From Membranipora membranacea (lineage: Eukaryota > Bryozoa > Gymnolaemata > Cheilostomatida > Membraniporidae), in the NCBI GenBank assembly GCA_914767715.1, contig OU612075.1, positions 3,532,001 through 3,596,000 of the forward strand: 64,000 nucleotides of DNA, written 5' to 3'. Shown in pieces: positions 12,501 to 27,300 of this stretch. How positions within the stretch are numbered: the stretch's first letter is position 1; every line of letters begins with the position of its first letter. The notes under the pieces are model-generated. The model had not been told where the DNA came from. It saw only the letters and a program-made list of their open reading frames with translations, and ran no database searches. Made by a program: the position numbers and the translations under genes.

Positions 12501-15500
12501 AATGTTTAGTCACCATAAGCTTAGGCCAATATCTCCTGACGGTTGATTTGAAAAAGGTATACTGTGGAGAATATGTGTACATTTATGGGCATCTCCTTTC
12601 TATTCGCAATATGACTGCAGGGATTTCTCTCAAAACTCCCTGATGTCAACCTTGTCTTGTTCATATACCCTAGCTCAGAGTTGCCCCACCCTTACACGCA
12701 GCATAACAGTGCCAAGAATGAAAGGCTTTTACTACTTGTCATCGGTAAAGTGACAGAGACTGTATGGGAGAAACATGAAATAAACCTATGACTCAGTAGC
12801 CTTGTCACGCAACTCGGGTATTCAAAATTCACCTATTGATCTTTTGATGCATTGGTGACACTCTGCTATTGGGGGAGCAGTGGTGAGTATGATACTGGAT
12901 GTTTGAATAGTGAATAACTGTATCCTGTCTGGTATACAACTAGAGACACTAGGTAATTCTCTACTGTCTCTGCTATAACTGTAAGTATATTACTGTACAA
13001 CAGGTGGGAGTTGGATGTGCGAGGTTTGGTCTCCACTAAGAAATGGCTGTCAAACTACGGACTCAAGAGAAATAAACTGGATATGATGTCACTGATGGAG
13101 GCTGTCGGCTTCAAGAAGAGAGACGGTTAGTTCCAATGACTCAGTCACTCCGTGGTTGTGTTGATTGTGATTTTAAAAAAAAGGGTTGATCAAAATCAGG
13201 TCTTCTATCGCACGCTACATCCACGGCACGGCACGGCCCCAATGTCTGCGCCAGGTTGCTCTCTGTTTGCAGGCCGGTCTGAGGGCAAACCAAACCCCAG
13301 TACACAATGCACTGCAGTGGGATATGAACCTACGACCTTCAGTATTTGCATGATAAAGGAGCAGCACTCTAACTAACTGAGCCTCCTCCTACTGGTTTCT
13401 TAATGATATGGTTCAGATTTCAACTGAATATTGTATGCTGACACACAAAAACTTAATATATCAAACAAGCTTTTTAAATCAGATCAAGGTCATTATAGCG
13501 AATCTGCTTGCTTTGTTCAGTTTTATTAGTTGTTGATGCTGCTAATATCTGAAGACAAAAGTAAAAAGTTGTGAAATCTTTTTCTCAATTATTATGGCTA
13601 TCTTTTCATCACCAGAGCACAGAAACAGACTACACAATGTGATGTCTATGATCCAAACACATGTCTAAAATTAGTCGGATTTTATTCTTTCATTGCAGGT
13701 TTTGACTACGCTCTATTGAAGCCGATTCCCTCTAAATACACAGTGGACAAGGGCTTTCTCGATAAATGGACTCCAGATGGCAAAACTACCAATGTGAGTA
13801 CCATGCTCATTGAGTCGAGATGATTGGCCTATATGTTAACATATGTATTAACAGGCTGTAAACCTGACCAGCTTGGCTCCTCTTTGCGCATACGGACCAA
13901 TCAGTTCGGATGGTTATGTTGGCACTGTTGCGACTTAATTAATCAAAATTTAAAAGTCACCCCACCTGCAATAAGAAAAAAAGTTTCCTATTGTGAAAGT
14001 TAAATAGATGAATTTAGGCTTTTTTTTGTTCGCTGTTGCTATGGTGGAGAGTGAATTTATCTCCAAGTTGATTTGCAAGTAACGTGACTTGGCACGCTGG
14101 AAGCAACTTTGTTGTTCAGACACTAAAGCCCATATTCTTACGTTGTTCCACATAAAGTAAACATTTACAAAAATGCATAAATATTTTATGTGAATACATC
14201 TTAAAAAATTGGAGATTGGATCAAATATATCACGAGACGTTTATTTGATTTTCACATCATGACTTATCCTGACTGCTGCAGGTGTCTATAAGTAAGGAGA
14301 AGATGAAGCAGATAGCCAGCAGGCTGAAGCAGGCTGTGAGTCTATTCAGGAGAAGAATGGACTGGCTAACATCTGAGAGTAGGAGAATATTCGGCGTTAT
14401 ACAAGAGTCTGTCGTTATCATCGTACTCGGTATGTCTGATCAATGAGCTCATTGGTCTGATGTTTGCACATATCTGTGAAACATATTACACAGTTGTGTT
14501 TAACTTACAGAGAAACTCACTTTTTTTCCTATAAGGTGCTGACATTTCTTGCTTGCATGGTATGGTACACATACCATCAGGTAATTTTAAGGCTCTACTT
14601 AAGACCACTCTAATTGTTCTATTGCATGCTGTTGTACTTTTGCTCGTTTGTGAGAAACGAGTGTGAACTCCCGTTATTATATCTCCAAGTAGACAAATAT
14701 GATAAATATCATCTTACTTGCATGGCAAAATTGCAACCCTGTCAATTCATCCTAAATGTTGAATTGTCTCCTCTCAAACATAGAAAGGGCAACTCCTCTA
14801 TCATTTTTCATCTGAGGGTTTGTATCATTGTAGATATAAAGACAATGTCACCTCAGCAGTTTGATCAGTACAGATGTGCTGTAGAGAGAGTTCTAAAGGA
14901 GCAAGTGGCTAATAGCGCTAAATTCAATATATACAGGTATGTCACAGGCTACTCACAGTTCCTGATCTCAGGCCCATAGCAAGCATCTATTATGAACTAT
15001 TATTACCATCACCAATATAATTGAATGCAAGATAACTGCATTAAACATAAACTGGTATGACACTCATAAAAAACAAAAACATGATTATTTATTGTTTCTG
15101 TTTCTTCACTGATGTAGAGCGGCGGAGGACTTAGCTCAGTACAGACCAGAGTGTCAGCCAGTCACACAAAGGACTATAGATGAGGCTATAGACTGGCTGT
15201 GGACTCTGGATAGAACTAAACCTGTTGGTCAGGTGTCGTGTTGTGAGGCTGTACTCAAGGCTCTCGATGATCCTCAGGTAACATCATATCACATATACGC
15301 TAACTGAACATAAACATACATACATAAAGGATATCAATATAATGAATATTGGTATAGATAAATGTAGGTATTCATAGATTATATTACTATTGAATGGATT
15401 CTACCGCCCCCAAACTATCTTATCATGTCGTTTCATAAATAATGAGAAGCTATCCCGTACCACCAGAATTCCACTACTCAGCGGCAAACATCTATTTTCT

Positions 15501-16430
15501 CACACCTTCCTACAAATCTGCCACAGATATTAACAAAATAAGATATTCTATTTTTGTGTAGATAGCAACTAGAAATCAACATCCTTTTACTGTCTGATCT
15601 ACTGGAAAATATCACGTGTATTCAAAGGAAGACATGTTAAGATCAGTGCTCTGTTATTATTTATTAAGTTATATGTGTAAACATATTTGTTGTTTTCGTT
15701 TTATGGACGTATTCATAATAATTATTTGGTTTATCGACGTGTTTATTATTGTAATTTTATAGATATATTTATTATTGTTGTTGTTGTATTGTAGGCTCAA
15801 GGTATATACCTGTTTACTATGGGACAGTCAGCTGAGAGCGCACTAGAGTTACTGCTGAGTAGCTGTAACAAGGCTAGGAAACCTCTCAATGTCGTCTCAT
15901 ATAACTGTACCAGCTCTGAGGTGATGAAGAGTCTGAAAACACTCGCTGAGCTTACCTGCGGCAGGTTAGTTTATGTGGCAGAGCGAAAAGTCATAGGCTA
16001 ATTATTAATAATATTTTTCTAATTTTATTGTTATTAAGGCCATGATTAAAGCTAAGTTAATATAGTTTAATGTAAGAGGTAGACATGTGGTCCAGCATGG
16101 GTACACACGTGATGTGATCTCCTTTCTGTGACAGCTCACCTATCTCCTTAGTATTATGACTAATGTCTTTCACATGTTGACAGAAGTGGTGGGTGTTGTT
16201 TGTATGGTGAGCTAAAACATTGTCAGTTAAAAGCAAGTTGGTAATAAAAAAGACGTTAAATTAGGGCCGTGTATGTTTTACACTAACACACAATGCTGAG
16301 TTTCACGATTGTGGTCGTTGTAGATTTCATGCTTATGGAGTTATTATGGAGATGGAGAGCTATGATGCTTTACCTCTCAAGGATGATAGTAACAGAGCTC
16401 ATGTATCAGCCAGGAAGCGTACAATCGGAG
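9526..16430 (+). CDS. VWA3B-like exons 1-9: N-terminal motif and first VWA domain
   Basis: These exons encode residues 1 to about 365. The first SxxWLxxxGLxxxKL motif (STKKWLSNYGLKRNKL, around residue 75) is in exon 3. Exon 5 gives FGVIQESVVIIVLGDIKTM, which aligns with the first strand and metal site of a VWA domain, but DxSxS is replaced by DIKTM, so metal binding is probably lost. Exons 7 and 8 supply the rest of the fold (IYLFTMGQS, PLNVVSYNCTSS, LAELTCGRFHAYG). Intron 1 (9581-12217) is the longest intron in this part of the gene. Exon 9 ends in a triplicated splice donor, described separately. Confidence 0.88.
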
Positions 16431-19400
16431 GTAAGTAACCTATACAACAGTAAGTAAGGAAACGTACAATCGGAGGTAAGTAACCTATACAACAGTAAGT
16501 AAGGAAACGCACAATTGGAGGTAAATAAGAGACAACAGCCAGTAAGGCAAAATTCTATTTCCTAGACCGTATACCCGACAGTATAATCCAAGTGTGTTCC
16601 TTTGTCTGGATTGAGTTGTCACATCCCAGTCTGTATTCACAAAATGGCGTTCAGTTCTCCAACAAAACAGTACAACCACTATGTTATAGCTTTTCATATT
16701 GAAGGCTTGTTGTTCTACTATAAACCAAGCCCATATTCTTTGGGTGGCCATCATATTGGAATACCACTAGCATCAACAGGTGCAATGTCCTATGATAAAA
16801 GAATTGTGCTTGAATTTACTTTATTTACAAAGGTATGCTAATTCGGAGTTGCCCACTTATTGCACTTTTTCCTCAGAGAGTGGGCGACTCCTAACATTTG
16901 ATTATTGTTTATATTATCACATATCTGATATGAAGTGATATCTATAATGATTACATTGTACAATAAATAAAGTCATTTTGTATGAATACTCCTACAATTT
17001 TTAGGAGTACCCTCGGGGGCTGGTGTACGTCCCGATGTACTGAAGCTATTTGAGGAGATAGAAGAAGCACAGAACAGTTTGTCTCAGATGGAGAGACTCA
17101 TAGATAATATGCCTGACTCTAAACTCAGCAAATACAGTGAGCTATATAACTCTAACACTAACTCAGTACAGCTGTATTAAGGATCTCTAGTAAATTTCTG
17201 ACTTCATGTGTCAAATTAAGGAATTTGTGTAGAATCTTAGATATCTATCTGCTGGGTAATGTTAATGTAATGTGGATCTAAGTGCTTAGACTCTGATGGA
17301 AGGAAGTACCGTCAAATATTGAATAGTTTTGATAGCGCTGGCTGCTGTTTTAACTGTTCTCTTATCACCGCTACCTCCAACTGACCAATGAATACTTTGC
17401 CTAGGTAAGCAACTACAAGTTGATCAGAAGTCGGCCATAAGCTAAGTCAGCTATAGGTTGCCTAGTTTTACTCTTTAGTGTCTCTTATATTGTATCATGT
17501 TGTGTATTTTTCTGTACTCCAGATAAGAAAGAGCTTACATCAGGTAACAAGAACATGAGTCGACACATCGACACCGCAGAGGAGTATATGGGATCTTCTG
17601 ATTGGCTGAATGTGAACGGTCTGAAGGCTAAGAAGCTGACATTTAATGACTTACTGGGGAAGGTGGCCTTCAGACACTGTGACGGTGTCGTCAATCTGAA
17701 GAGAGCACCTGCTCATGATGAGTACAAAACTGATGCTGTAAGTTTATGACTATAAACAGTCCGGCCTTATGTCCTACAAAAATGAAAATAAACATAATGA
17801 TTTAGCCGGGGGGGGGGGGGGGGGACCTTCTAATTAGATATAAAATGTTATCTAGCTGTTTGTTTACCTTGTAATTATTTTGTGACCCGTAGAATTTAAC
17901 GTTAATTCGTCGTGAAATCATAATGGGTGAAAAAACCCTGCTGATTTATATCATTGCATAAATGAAATGGAACTTTAAATCTAAATCCCAGTGACTTGCT
18001 ACTGCACCTTTTGTTGCTAGTTTTCCTTATAAATGTCCATGTAAGGTCAAAGAAAATTCAATATTAAAAATTTATTGTTTCATAACAGCGATCGGACGTG
18101 AACAGGAAAAAATATTCGAAAAAAAGGTATAACCCGCATAATATCATTCACATGATCACCTATATGTCTCTGTTCTATTTATTTTGGTTAGCATGTTGTT
18201 TGAATACATGGTTCACAGATCACCATCATATTAACATAAAAGGAGGACCAGCATTCTAGTTTAAATGTTTAGCTGTCTTAAAATTCATTACCCGATTCCC
18301 TGAAAATTTTTAGAAGCTGGTTACAAATTGTGCCGGGAAATATTTTGCTATGCTATAATTCATTCAGAAACAGTTCAAAGATCCCATTTAAATGATTTGT
18401 GCAACAACTTTCCTACATTGCTAATCAGAGAATTTAGTGTCAGAATGAGTAAGTGTAAATGTTTAAGTTGTTAATGATATAGCAATCATTATTGCATTCT
18501 TGACTGCCACTCCTTGGCCATCCTTAGTATGATTAATTCAAGAACACTACGTGACAACAGGGATGGATTGAGGACTAATTTTGATGAGGCTGAGGGTGTT
18601 AGAACGCGATGATAATAGAAAATGTGATAAGACAATATATTTATATATATACATATATGTACTGCCTACATCCGAAAACTAGGAACAAGTACATCTTTTA
18701 CACCCATGAAAAACTCTCGTGATTTGAATTTAGAGAACCTAAAGACAACTCAGAGTTCACACGACATGATTTGTCCAATTAAACTTATCTACTCCCAGCC
18801 ATATGTTTTCAACAAGGCAAGGTTCCACTATGCCAATTTAGCCGGCTGGTAAAGGAAGGGACAAGACCCAAAATCAAGACCAATCAGGCAAAAAACTTGT
18901 TTTTCTTTACCTGAGTTCCCGAAAAAATTTTACCTCAGGATGAACTTAAACCTGTCCTTTAGACTCTCTTCACTCACTGTCCATGTTTACACTGGTTGTC
19001 ATAGTTACGTTGTTATTATTACTGTATACAGGATAGCAGTGATAAGCTGGTGAATGCACGTTATTGTAATCAGTTTGCTCACGTTAAGTGGAAGGATGGT
19101 ACATTAGTACATGTGCAGATAACTCCCGAGGTACACAGAGTATACGAGGAATCTGTATCCGGTATACTCAACAAAATATACACCAGGTATATGTATACAC
19201 CAATATATGTATACCATTATATACAAAATATACACTAGGTATACGTATACACAAATATATATGTACACCATTATATGTATACACGTATATATGTTTACTA
19301 TTTTGTACAAACTCTACATTATTGATATTCTTTTCACTCACTCTTCACGAGCAGATCCAGTTCAATTTTGTCAAATAAAATGGATAATCATTATTTCCAA

Positions 19401-21282
19401 AGAAATTAGATTGGGTAATTTGGGCCTTCTTATCTTATCATTATTTTTGTTTCTGTTAATTGAAAATCCAAATATTTCCAGTATTTTTACATACATCCGT
19501 ATACTTCATGATAATAATAATTATATTATATCAACTCTATACAAAACACTATTCCCCTATCAATTTTTGAATATGAAGAGATCAGGTTTCCCTACCAATT
19601 TAGGCGCTGCTTACAACAATAAAATCTAATTTCCTTGGAAATAGTATTTTGCAATTAATGTTTTGGCACTAAATGTAGAACATTTTCCTCAAAATGATTT
19701 ACATTGCCAATCTAAAGTATTAAAAAAACACCACTGCTTAGGGAATCAGAACTCTGGGAATAATAACATCAGCTCCACAACTGATGCTAGTAGCATTATA
19801 TCCCGATTGTGTGAATATATATATATATATTTATATATAATATAACTTTATTGTAGGATTAACTGGTTACATCATGGGAGTCGACAGCTGTTCGGTACAA
19901 TCATAGAGAGGAGACTGTATATTATCATAGATACATCCGGCAGCATGGCTCCAAGTATACAGTTTGTCAAAGATAAACTATTCCTACTGCTGCAGGTATG
20001 TGTGTGTGTGAGCTTGTAATAGTGGTAGTTAAAACATATACCCTAAATGTAGCCTTTTCACACGGCTACATTTTTGTCTTTTTGTACATCCTTAAAATAG
20101 CTAACTTTAAAGCTTGGTAAGAATTACTCACCCTCTTACTCCAATCTCATCTAGCTAGAATTAAGTGCTAGCTATAATTAAGTCACCCCAAAAGCAGCTA
20201 AGCTAAACTGTAGCTTAAATTAACTCGACTCGAGTATTCATAATTATTTATATGCATTTATAGTTATTACACTGTGGAACAGCCTGCAAGAAAATATACA
20301 ATGTAATGAAATTTTATTTTAACTTCCTGTGTCTTTTTCCGTATCCCTGTTGGATTATCTCAAACACCTGTGTACACATCTCCCTACAGGGATATGATCA
20401 TGAGTCCTAATTGACTTTGTTAGTTATGGATTACGATTGTACGGAATCATGCAATGAGTACCCACTAAGATAGCAGGTTTATTGTTTACGTTTTAACTAA
20501 GATAGGCCGTCTGTGAACCTGATCTAATATACTCCATCTAAACGATATCATTAATTCTTAATTTTTCTTTTCCATTTTAGGAACAAATCAGACACAAGGA
20601 CTGCTTCAACATAATTAGCTTTGGATCCAAAGTGACACCGTGGAGAGATAGATTAGTGGACGTCTCTGAGGAGAACCTCAAGCTGGCCTGGACCTGGATC
20701 AGGAACTTAGAGTGTGACGGATCTACTAATACACTAGGTAGGTAGGGATGGAGGAACAAATACACTTGAGGGTGTTTGGGGCTGTAAAACCCCTTCTTGT
20801 AATGCTCTCGGATTTGAACCACTGTTGCACTGAACACCTTATAATGACGCTCTCATAAACCTATTACCATTACCATTACCCTCAGAATAGGAAGGTTCAA
20901 TGGCTGTCAATAACCTACCAGCTATAGGCCATACATTCATATCCCACTCACACCAGCCCACGTGCATCACTGATTACAACAACAAACACGTTATGAGGCT
21001 AATTGTTATGGTTAAAGGGAGCGGTGATGTGCGCCAACGTGGCTCTCCACGCTGTCCCACGTATTTACACATACTCGTATGATTTCCCATGAGTCAGTCC
21101 TAAGGATTGTACACTCTCAATCTACTCTTAAACAAAACTGCATTCTCATATGAACAATCACCGTGTAGGCAACAAGCACTAAATGTCAGTCACTGATTAG
21201 GAAACAGGAAACTTAAAAGGTATCTGCATTGAAAACATGTCTACACTGAAGGTACTAGTTACCCTGGCTTTATGTGTGGGGC

Positions 21283-21319
<37 letters not shown>

Positions 21320-24300
21320 TATTTTACTGAAGATTAGATTGAGTGTTTTGCAGTTGAAGAAAAGATTTAAATGAAAAATCAATAGAAGATTTCCCCATTT
21401 CAAGTAGACTGGATTCAATCAAACAACTTGGAGTTATCTACTCAGGTTGGGTTTGTTTGTTTGAACAGACAACTCCACACAACAACAAACCAAAACCATG
21501 GAGTTTATATACCAAACTCCCTTCCAAAACCCAGCAGGGTTACTGATTTTGGATCACAGGTGCACTGTTTGTGTAAAAAAAATCACCTTCATTAACTAAT
21601 AAACTTGCTGGCTCAGTTCTCACAGGCATTTAGGCACAGCAGTTTTATCTCGAGTCCAGTTGTTTTGAAGAATTTATTCTGAAGATTAGAGTTTTAAAAT
21701 TGAAGATTGCTCTATTTTCTCTGAAGAAATTGAAGACAGCATCGTGTGCAGGGAGCCCCATGTGTGCTGTATTGGGTAACCACAGGAAGTCAGCCATGTT
21801 GGATTTTGTTAGTTGTTATAGAGATTTATTACTTATCTTGAGTGCCTATTTTTATGCCTCAGATATTATCAAAGGCTGCTCCCACGCGTGTCGAGACACA
21901 TCACCTCACTATTTTTAACATTTTCAACTAGTTATCTCGACATATGTGTGTGGATGCGGTTGGTATTACGTGTCTTAATCCAATTTTCTTCTGTTGATGT
22001 ATAGGGAATGTCAAGGACGATAGTAAACTTCATTGCATACTTGTTACTCGCCCCTCAGACATCCTTTGCTTTGTATTTGACAACTGGATTAGTTTTTAAG
22101 ACTATTTTAATGAGGCTAGGCTAGTTGTACGCATTTCAACAATAACATTATTATGATATGCACTAGTAGAGGTGTATGCTATTTTTTTGTTGGTTGTTTT
22201 TTCATTCATAAATATTTATACAGTAGCCCATACAGAGTAATTATGCTTTGTGAAGGGACAACTCCAAAAAAACATTGACAAATCTCAGACATGCTGTCGG
22301 ATGTTCAACCATAATAATACTAGATAATGTTATAATGATAGATAACTTGGTATATCGATTACGCCCATCCTAAAATCATGGTATTGAAATTCACAGGTGC
22401 TATCAAGTATGCCTTAGCGGACCCAAGTACTGAGGGTATATACTTACTAACAGACGGGCGTCCGGACCACCCCCCTAAGTCAGTGTTAGCCCAGGTAACC
22501 TTACAGAAGTCAGTACCGGTACACACTATCAGCTTTAACTGTGCTGACGCTGAGGCTAACAGGTTCCTGTGTCAGCTGGCTAAAGATACTAAAGGCAGAT
22601 ATCACTACTTCTCTGAGCATGGAGAGGACGTCGATGGTGGGTTTATCCTCGCTCATTCTTATATCTCTGTTGACTTTTTTCTTTTTAAACTTGTACGCCC
22701 TGTGTGGATATATTATGTAGTGTCGTTAAGTTATGTAACTCACCAGTGGTCCCAGTGCCTGAGATTACACATTTTGTTGGGTGACTGATGTTTGACACAC
22801 TGGGATTGATAGGACGATTATTGAGACACTAGCTGGACAATTGAAAAATTCGAGTCATTATTGCCTACAGTTTCTGCTCTAGTCTTTCCCATAATAAGAT
22901 AAGTGGCTAAGTCAATTGACATGGGAATTGGAAACTGACTATGATATTGATCAGCGGGCTTTCTTACTTGGGGTTCCCATGATTTGTTACAATCATAATA
23001 TGACCCAGGACACACAACTCTTATAGACAAATTATCTCTGCTCTTATCCCGATGCAGACAGGCCTATAAGTGACAGTGAAGCCACTATTCTTACTCTCAC
23101 CGCCAGGACATTGGGTCATAGGAAGTCTTCAAATTTTAATCAACACCTCACTCCCACTATTTTAGATATGGCCCCAGTATGGGCACTCCTTGTTGTAGGC
23201 AAGGCAGAAATCAGACATCAGTTAATCTGTGATGTTCACCTCAAGGAGTTGGGTCACATCACTTCTAAGGATGCCGATAAGGGCCGGACCTGAAGATTTA
23301 GCAGTCACTCTGATCAAGGAGTTAGAGTTGTCTCTAACTCCTTGCTCTGATATCGTTTTCTTTGGCTGTTTGTTGCAATCCATTTTTATGCTCATCAAAT
23401 GATTTCAAGAATTTAATTTAATTTGTCATCTAACTTCACCAGGACCTCAGCCCTACCAGAGTGAGGATATCAGACTACTGAATGATCACCTAGAGTTAGG
23501 AGAGCATTACCTGACTAAAGTATCCGCTCTCAGGGATGAATGTCAGGAGCTGCAGTGGAAAAGGTCTGCTACTAATGGTGGTGGCGCTAACGGTCACCGG
23601 GCTTATCACACTAACACAACTGGAGCACATCGGTGAGGGGTGATGTGTATAACAATCTAATCTATCCCATCTCACTGCAGAGTCGCAGGTGTAGGGCATA
23701 CACATGTGTCTTATATGCTAGCTGTCAAAATAGGCGCACCTTTTAGGGGGTCTCATTGTTATGATGAATGTTATCTGCTCTGGCTATGAACCTTTGATAA
23801 TTTGTATTGAGACACTGGTACGTTATTGACATAATATCCCAATATGGAAGCACTCTCTGACAAGTCATGTGACCTGCTGCGACTCGATGGTATCCACTTA
23901 TTGCACCAGCTCTTGTGATAGTTTTATGATGCTCATCTGAGAAGAACACGATTTTGCTGTGTAAAAAAAAGATCTTGTGTTTCACAACCACGATTGATTT
24001 TGTTCAGCTGTACACAATCCTTTCACTCCTTCAAACATTGACTTATCAATAACATTGCTGATTGAATAATACAGAAGTGGGTTGATAGCACTTGATTCCT
24101 TGTTTAAGTCTAACTCGTTGGTTCAGATTTTAAATCATTTTACAATTCAGTTTATTTACTGCTATGTCAAAGTTATTCCAGCTAAGTGCATTTCAGTGTC
24201 TGGAAGAGCTCAATGATATGAATGGAATTGTATGTAATTTTATTCTCTAGCCTAACACAGAGTTCATCGCTATCGCTGACCCGCCCTCATAGTGCTATGG

Positions 24301-27300
24301 TTAGCCTCAGACCCACACCAAGTGTTACCCCTCGCAGACCCCAGTCATCTCGAGCTAGATTAACCACAAGTCACAGTGCTCCGGTCCTACACACAGAACA
24401 CCATATGGAACCAGGTGGTCCACTCAACGGTAACAGAGGAGGACTAGCTCTCTCTCAGAGCTACTACAGGTATGTTATATATTAGAACAAGTTTGATCCA
24501 GTTTGCTGCATACTAGTTGCTCCCCTTCCACTGGTCACACCGAAGGCAACCAGTGGCTGACCAGTGAAGGAGGAGCAACTGGGCCAAACTTGGCGTATAT
24601 CGCTGATTAAGGTTTAGCTGATGGACTTGCACCTCATCTAAAGATTGGATTTAAGCACTAAGCACTTGCATCGAACTTATATCTGTCATGATTCTCCAAA
24701 GACGAAATTGTTTATCAGGATTGGTCACTCGAGAAAGTGTCCAAAGGCGCCCGTTCCAAGGCATGATTTCTTCAATATGTTAATTGGTATTTGACTGGGA
24801 ACCACTTTATATCAGATAAGCCCCTCTTACCAAGTGTCCATTTTTTAATTGTACGATAGTGTTTGTTCTTTGGTGTTTGATAGAATGAGTCGACCCTCTA
24901 AGAAGCCTGGAGTAGCTGCCCACACCAGGACTAGCTTACTTAGAACACTGAGTGCCAGCGGAGACTGGGTACTACCTGAGACTAAGTCTATGTTACACAG
25001 ACAGTTCAAAGCATCAAAAGGTTTGTCTGATTTGAACAGGACCTTTTATCACCTTCTGCCTAATCTCTTATGTGTTTTGACTTGCTTCTGTATAATTCCC
25101 TACAACTCAGGCATGTAACAACTCCTTTTATTGGTTTGCAATCTGATATTCATCCACGGTTTTAATTCAAAGCACCATATGACGGGTACGGATAGAGATA
25201 AGGTTCTTAAAGTGATTAAAAAAGTGATGTAGGGAAGCTTCTGACAGTAGCAACATACTACATCCCAACACCATCTAAGAGAATTTTCCTGTGGTCGAGA
25301 ATCTGTTAAATAATCCACCTCGAAGTAAAAGCACCTGCTCACAGTAGAAGCGAAGATAAAACAACGTATTTAAAATTAAATTACTCATTTATTTGTATTG
25401 AATACAGTATCTATTTTGTACACATATATACATTATATTATTTAGTTTATTATATTATATTTATATTGTAGTACCTAAGCGAACAAAGTCCATGACACCA
25501 CGTCAGCCGAGTCCACCAATCATAGAGAAGCCTACAGAATCTCTCGCTCAATCAGCCAATCAAAAGAAAAAGAAGGTCAAGTTTTTAACCAGTAAGAATT
25601 GGTTATTGAAGCACGGATTGAGAAGTAAAAAGTTACTGTTGATAGACGCTCTGAGCACGGCCATACAACGAGACAGGGAGAATGTTAGACTAGATACAGC
25701 GATAGTATCCAGACTCCTTGATGAGGTAACTTCAAAGTTCATGTCTTAATAGTCATACTGCTGTATCTTATTTAGTTCTGGATTATGGCTTGTGTTCACA
25801 AACAAGCTTTTACCTTGATCGCCAACAATTATTTTTAAAATAGACTAATTTATCAACAGTGGACAAAGTCGTTACTTACACAAACTAAGTACTCTAAACA
25901 AGCAGTGCAGATTTCTACCCGCCCAATTTTTGTGTCAATTTTACATATCCAGCATGAGTTAATTGTTCTTGTTGGCTGTTTTAGGATTTTGCCAGTCATC
26001 ATCAGGGCACAAAACAGGCATTGATGTCTAACCCATATCTCGATGAGTGCCTCCAAGAATATGAGACAAAGCTTGAAAAAGCATTGCAGCTTTACAGAAG
26101 AAGACTAGATCGCCTTGTCTGGGAAAATCTGCCCAAAACTGAACAAGACAAATTTAGGTTAGCTATATTTTTTATTCTACAGGACGTGTGAAGTAATCAA
26201 GGAATGAATCGGTACAACCTGTCTCCAAATTATCGTATCGATGTAACTACATTTAAATGTATAAAAAAATGAGCTTCAATGCTAATTAAAATGTTCTGGA
26301 TGTAAGAGCAGCTGAAAAAGATGGAAAGACATAATACAGCCTGGCATCAGCTGTTCTTTGCTCAATTATTTTTCTTTTCCACTTGCGAGGCACAAAGTAT
26401 TCATTTTAAAAACAAGTTCTTCTGGGGGAAAAAACATGGATATAGAGTTAGGAATTGGTCTTCTGTTCATCTAGGATGTAAATGTGGGGTATGTTGTGTA
26501 CAAGCCCAGTAAACTTGACCCAAGGGTTCCTAGGCTCCCACTTCTCATAGTCTAGGTCTTATCATTTGGAGTCGCCTTTTCATGCAAGTGAAAGAAGCCT
26601 AACGGGAGTTTTTCTATGAGGTCAATGAGTAGACTACTGATTTTTAAATGTCAAACAGAATGTGTGAGTTTTTAGGCTATATTTGTTGGACAATGACCAA
26701 GACTTTCACATGCTATGAGAGCTAATTCTGTTTGTTGTGTGCAGATGCAATGTGGGTTTCACTCCATAGCAGATAACGTGGTAATCACACCTCATAAGCG
26801 ATAAGATATAACATGTCCATGCTCCTCAACACCTTCCACTCAACAGCAAATATTATGTATTGAAGCATGAAGAGGGCTCACCAAATTTCCATTAGGATAT
26901 TCCTGACCATAGAAATAGACTGTACCATGTCTATGTTCCTGGCTCAAAGAGGAATAACGACCTTATTACTCAAAGCTTCAGTTTAAATATGCTAGATTGG
27001 GATGGGGAGGGGGTTGGGTGGTAACCGTTGTTGACCAAATCATTATCTGGAAGTAGTGCAAAACCACATCGTTCTCGCACATTTAAATCAGAATTAGATC
27101 TTACAACTTGTGAAAACCACCTAGCGTTTGACATTTTCTCTCAGTGTTGGTTTTACACCTACTGTTCAATAGCAGTTATTACGGAGGAAGATTTTATGAC
27201 AGCATCCACTAATGCGGCGTGATTTGCACTGTAATGTCACGTCATATTCACACATCCAAGTCAAATGATGTAATATGTATGGGTTATTTTCTGACATCTT

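Noticed and set aside
13300-13395. tRNA gene on the minus strand
   Set aside because: Box B is imperfect and the tRNA-like head runs into a longer body without a paired acceptor stem.
17137-17179. End of the VWA3B-like protein at an in-frame TAA after exon 10
   Set aside because: This requires ignoring the donor at 17137; the phase and strong family similarity continue in exon 11.
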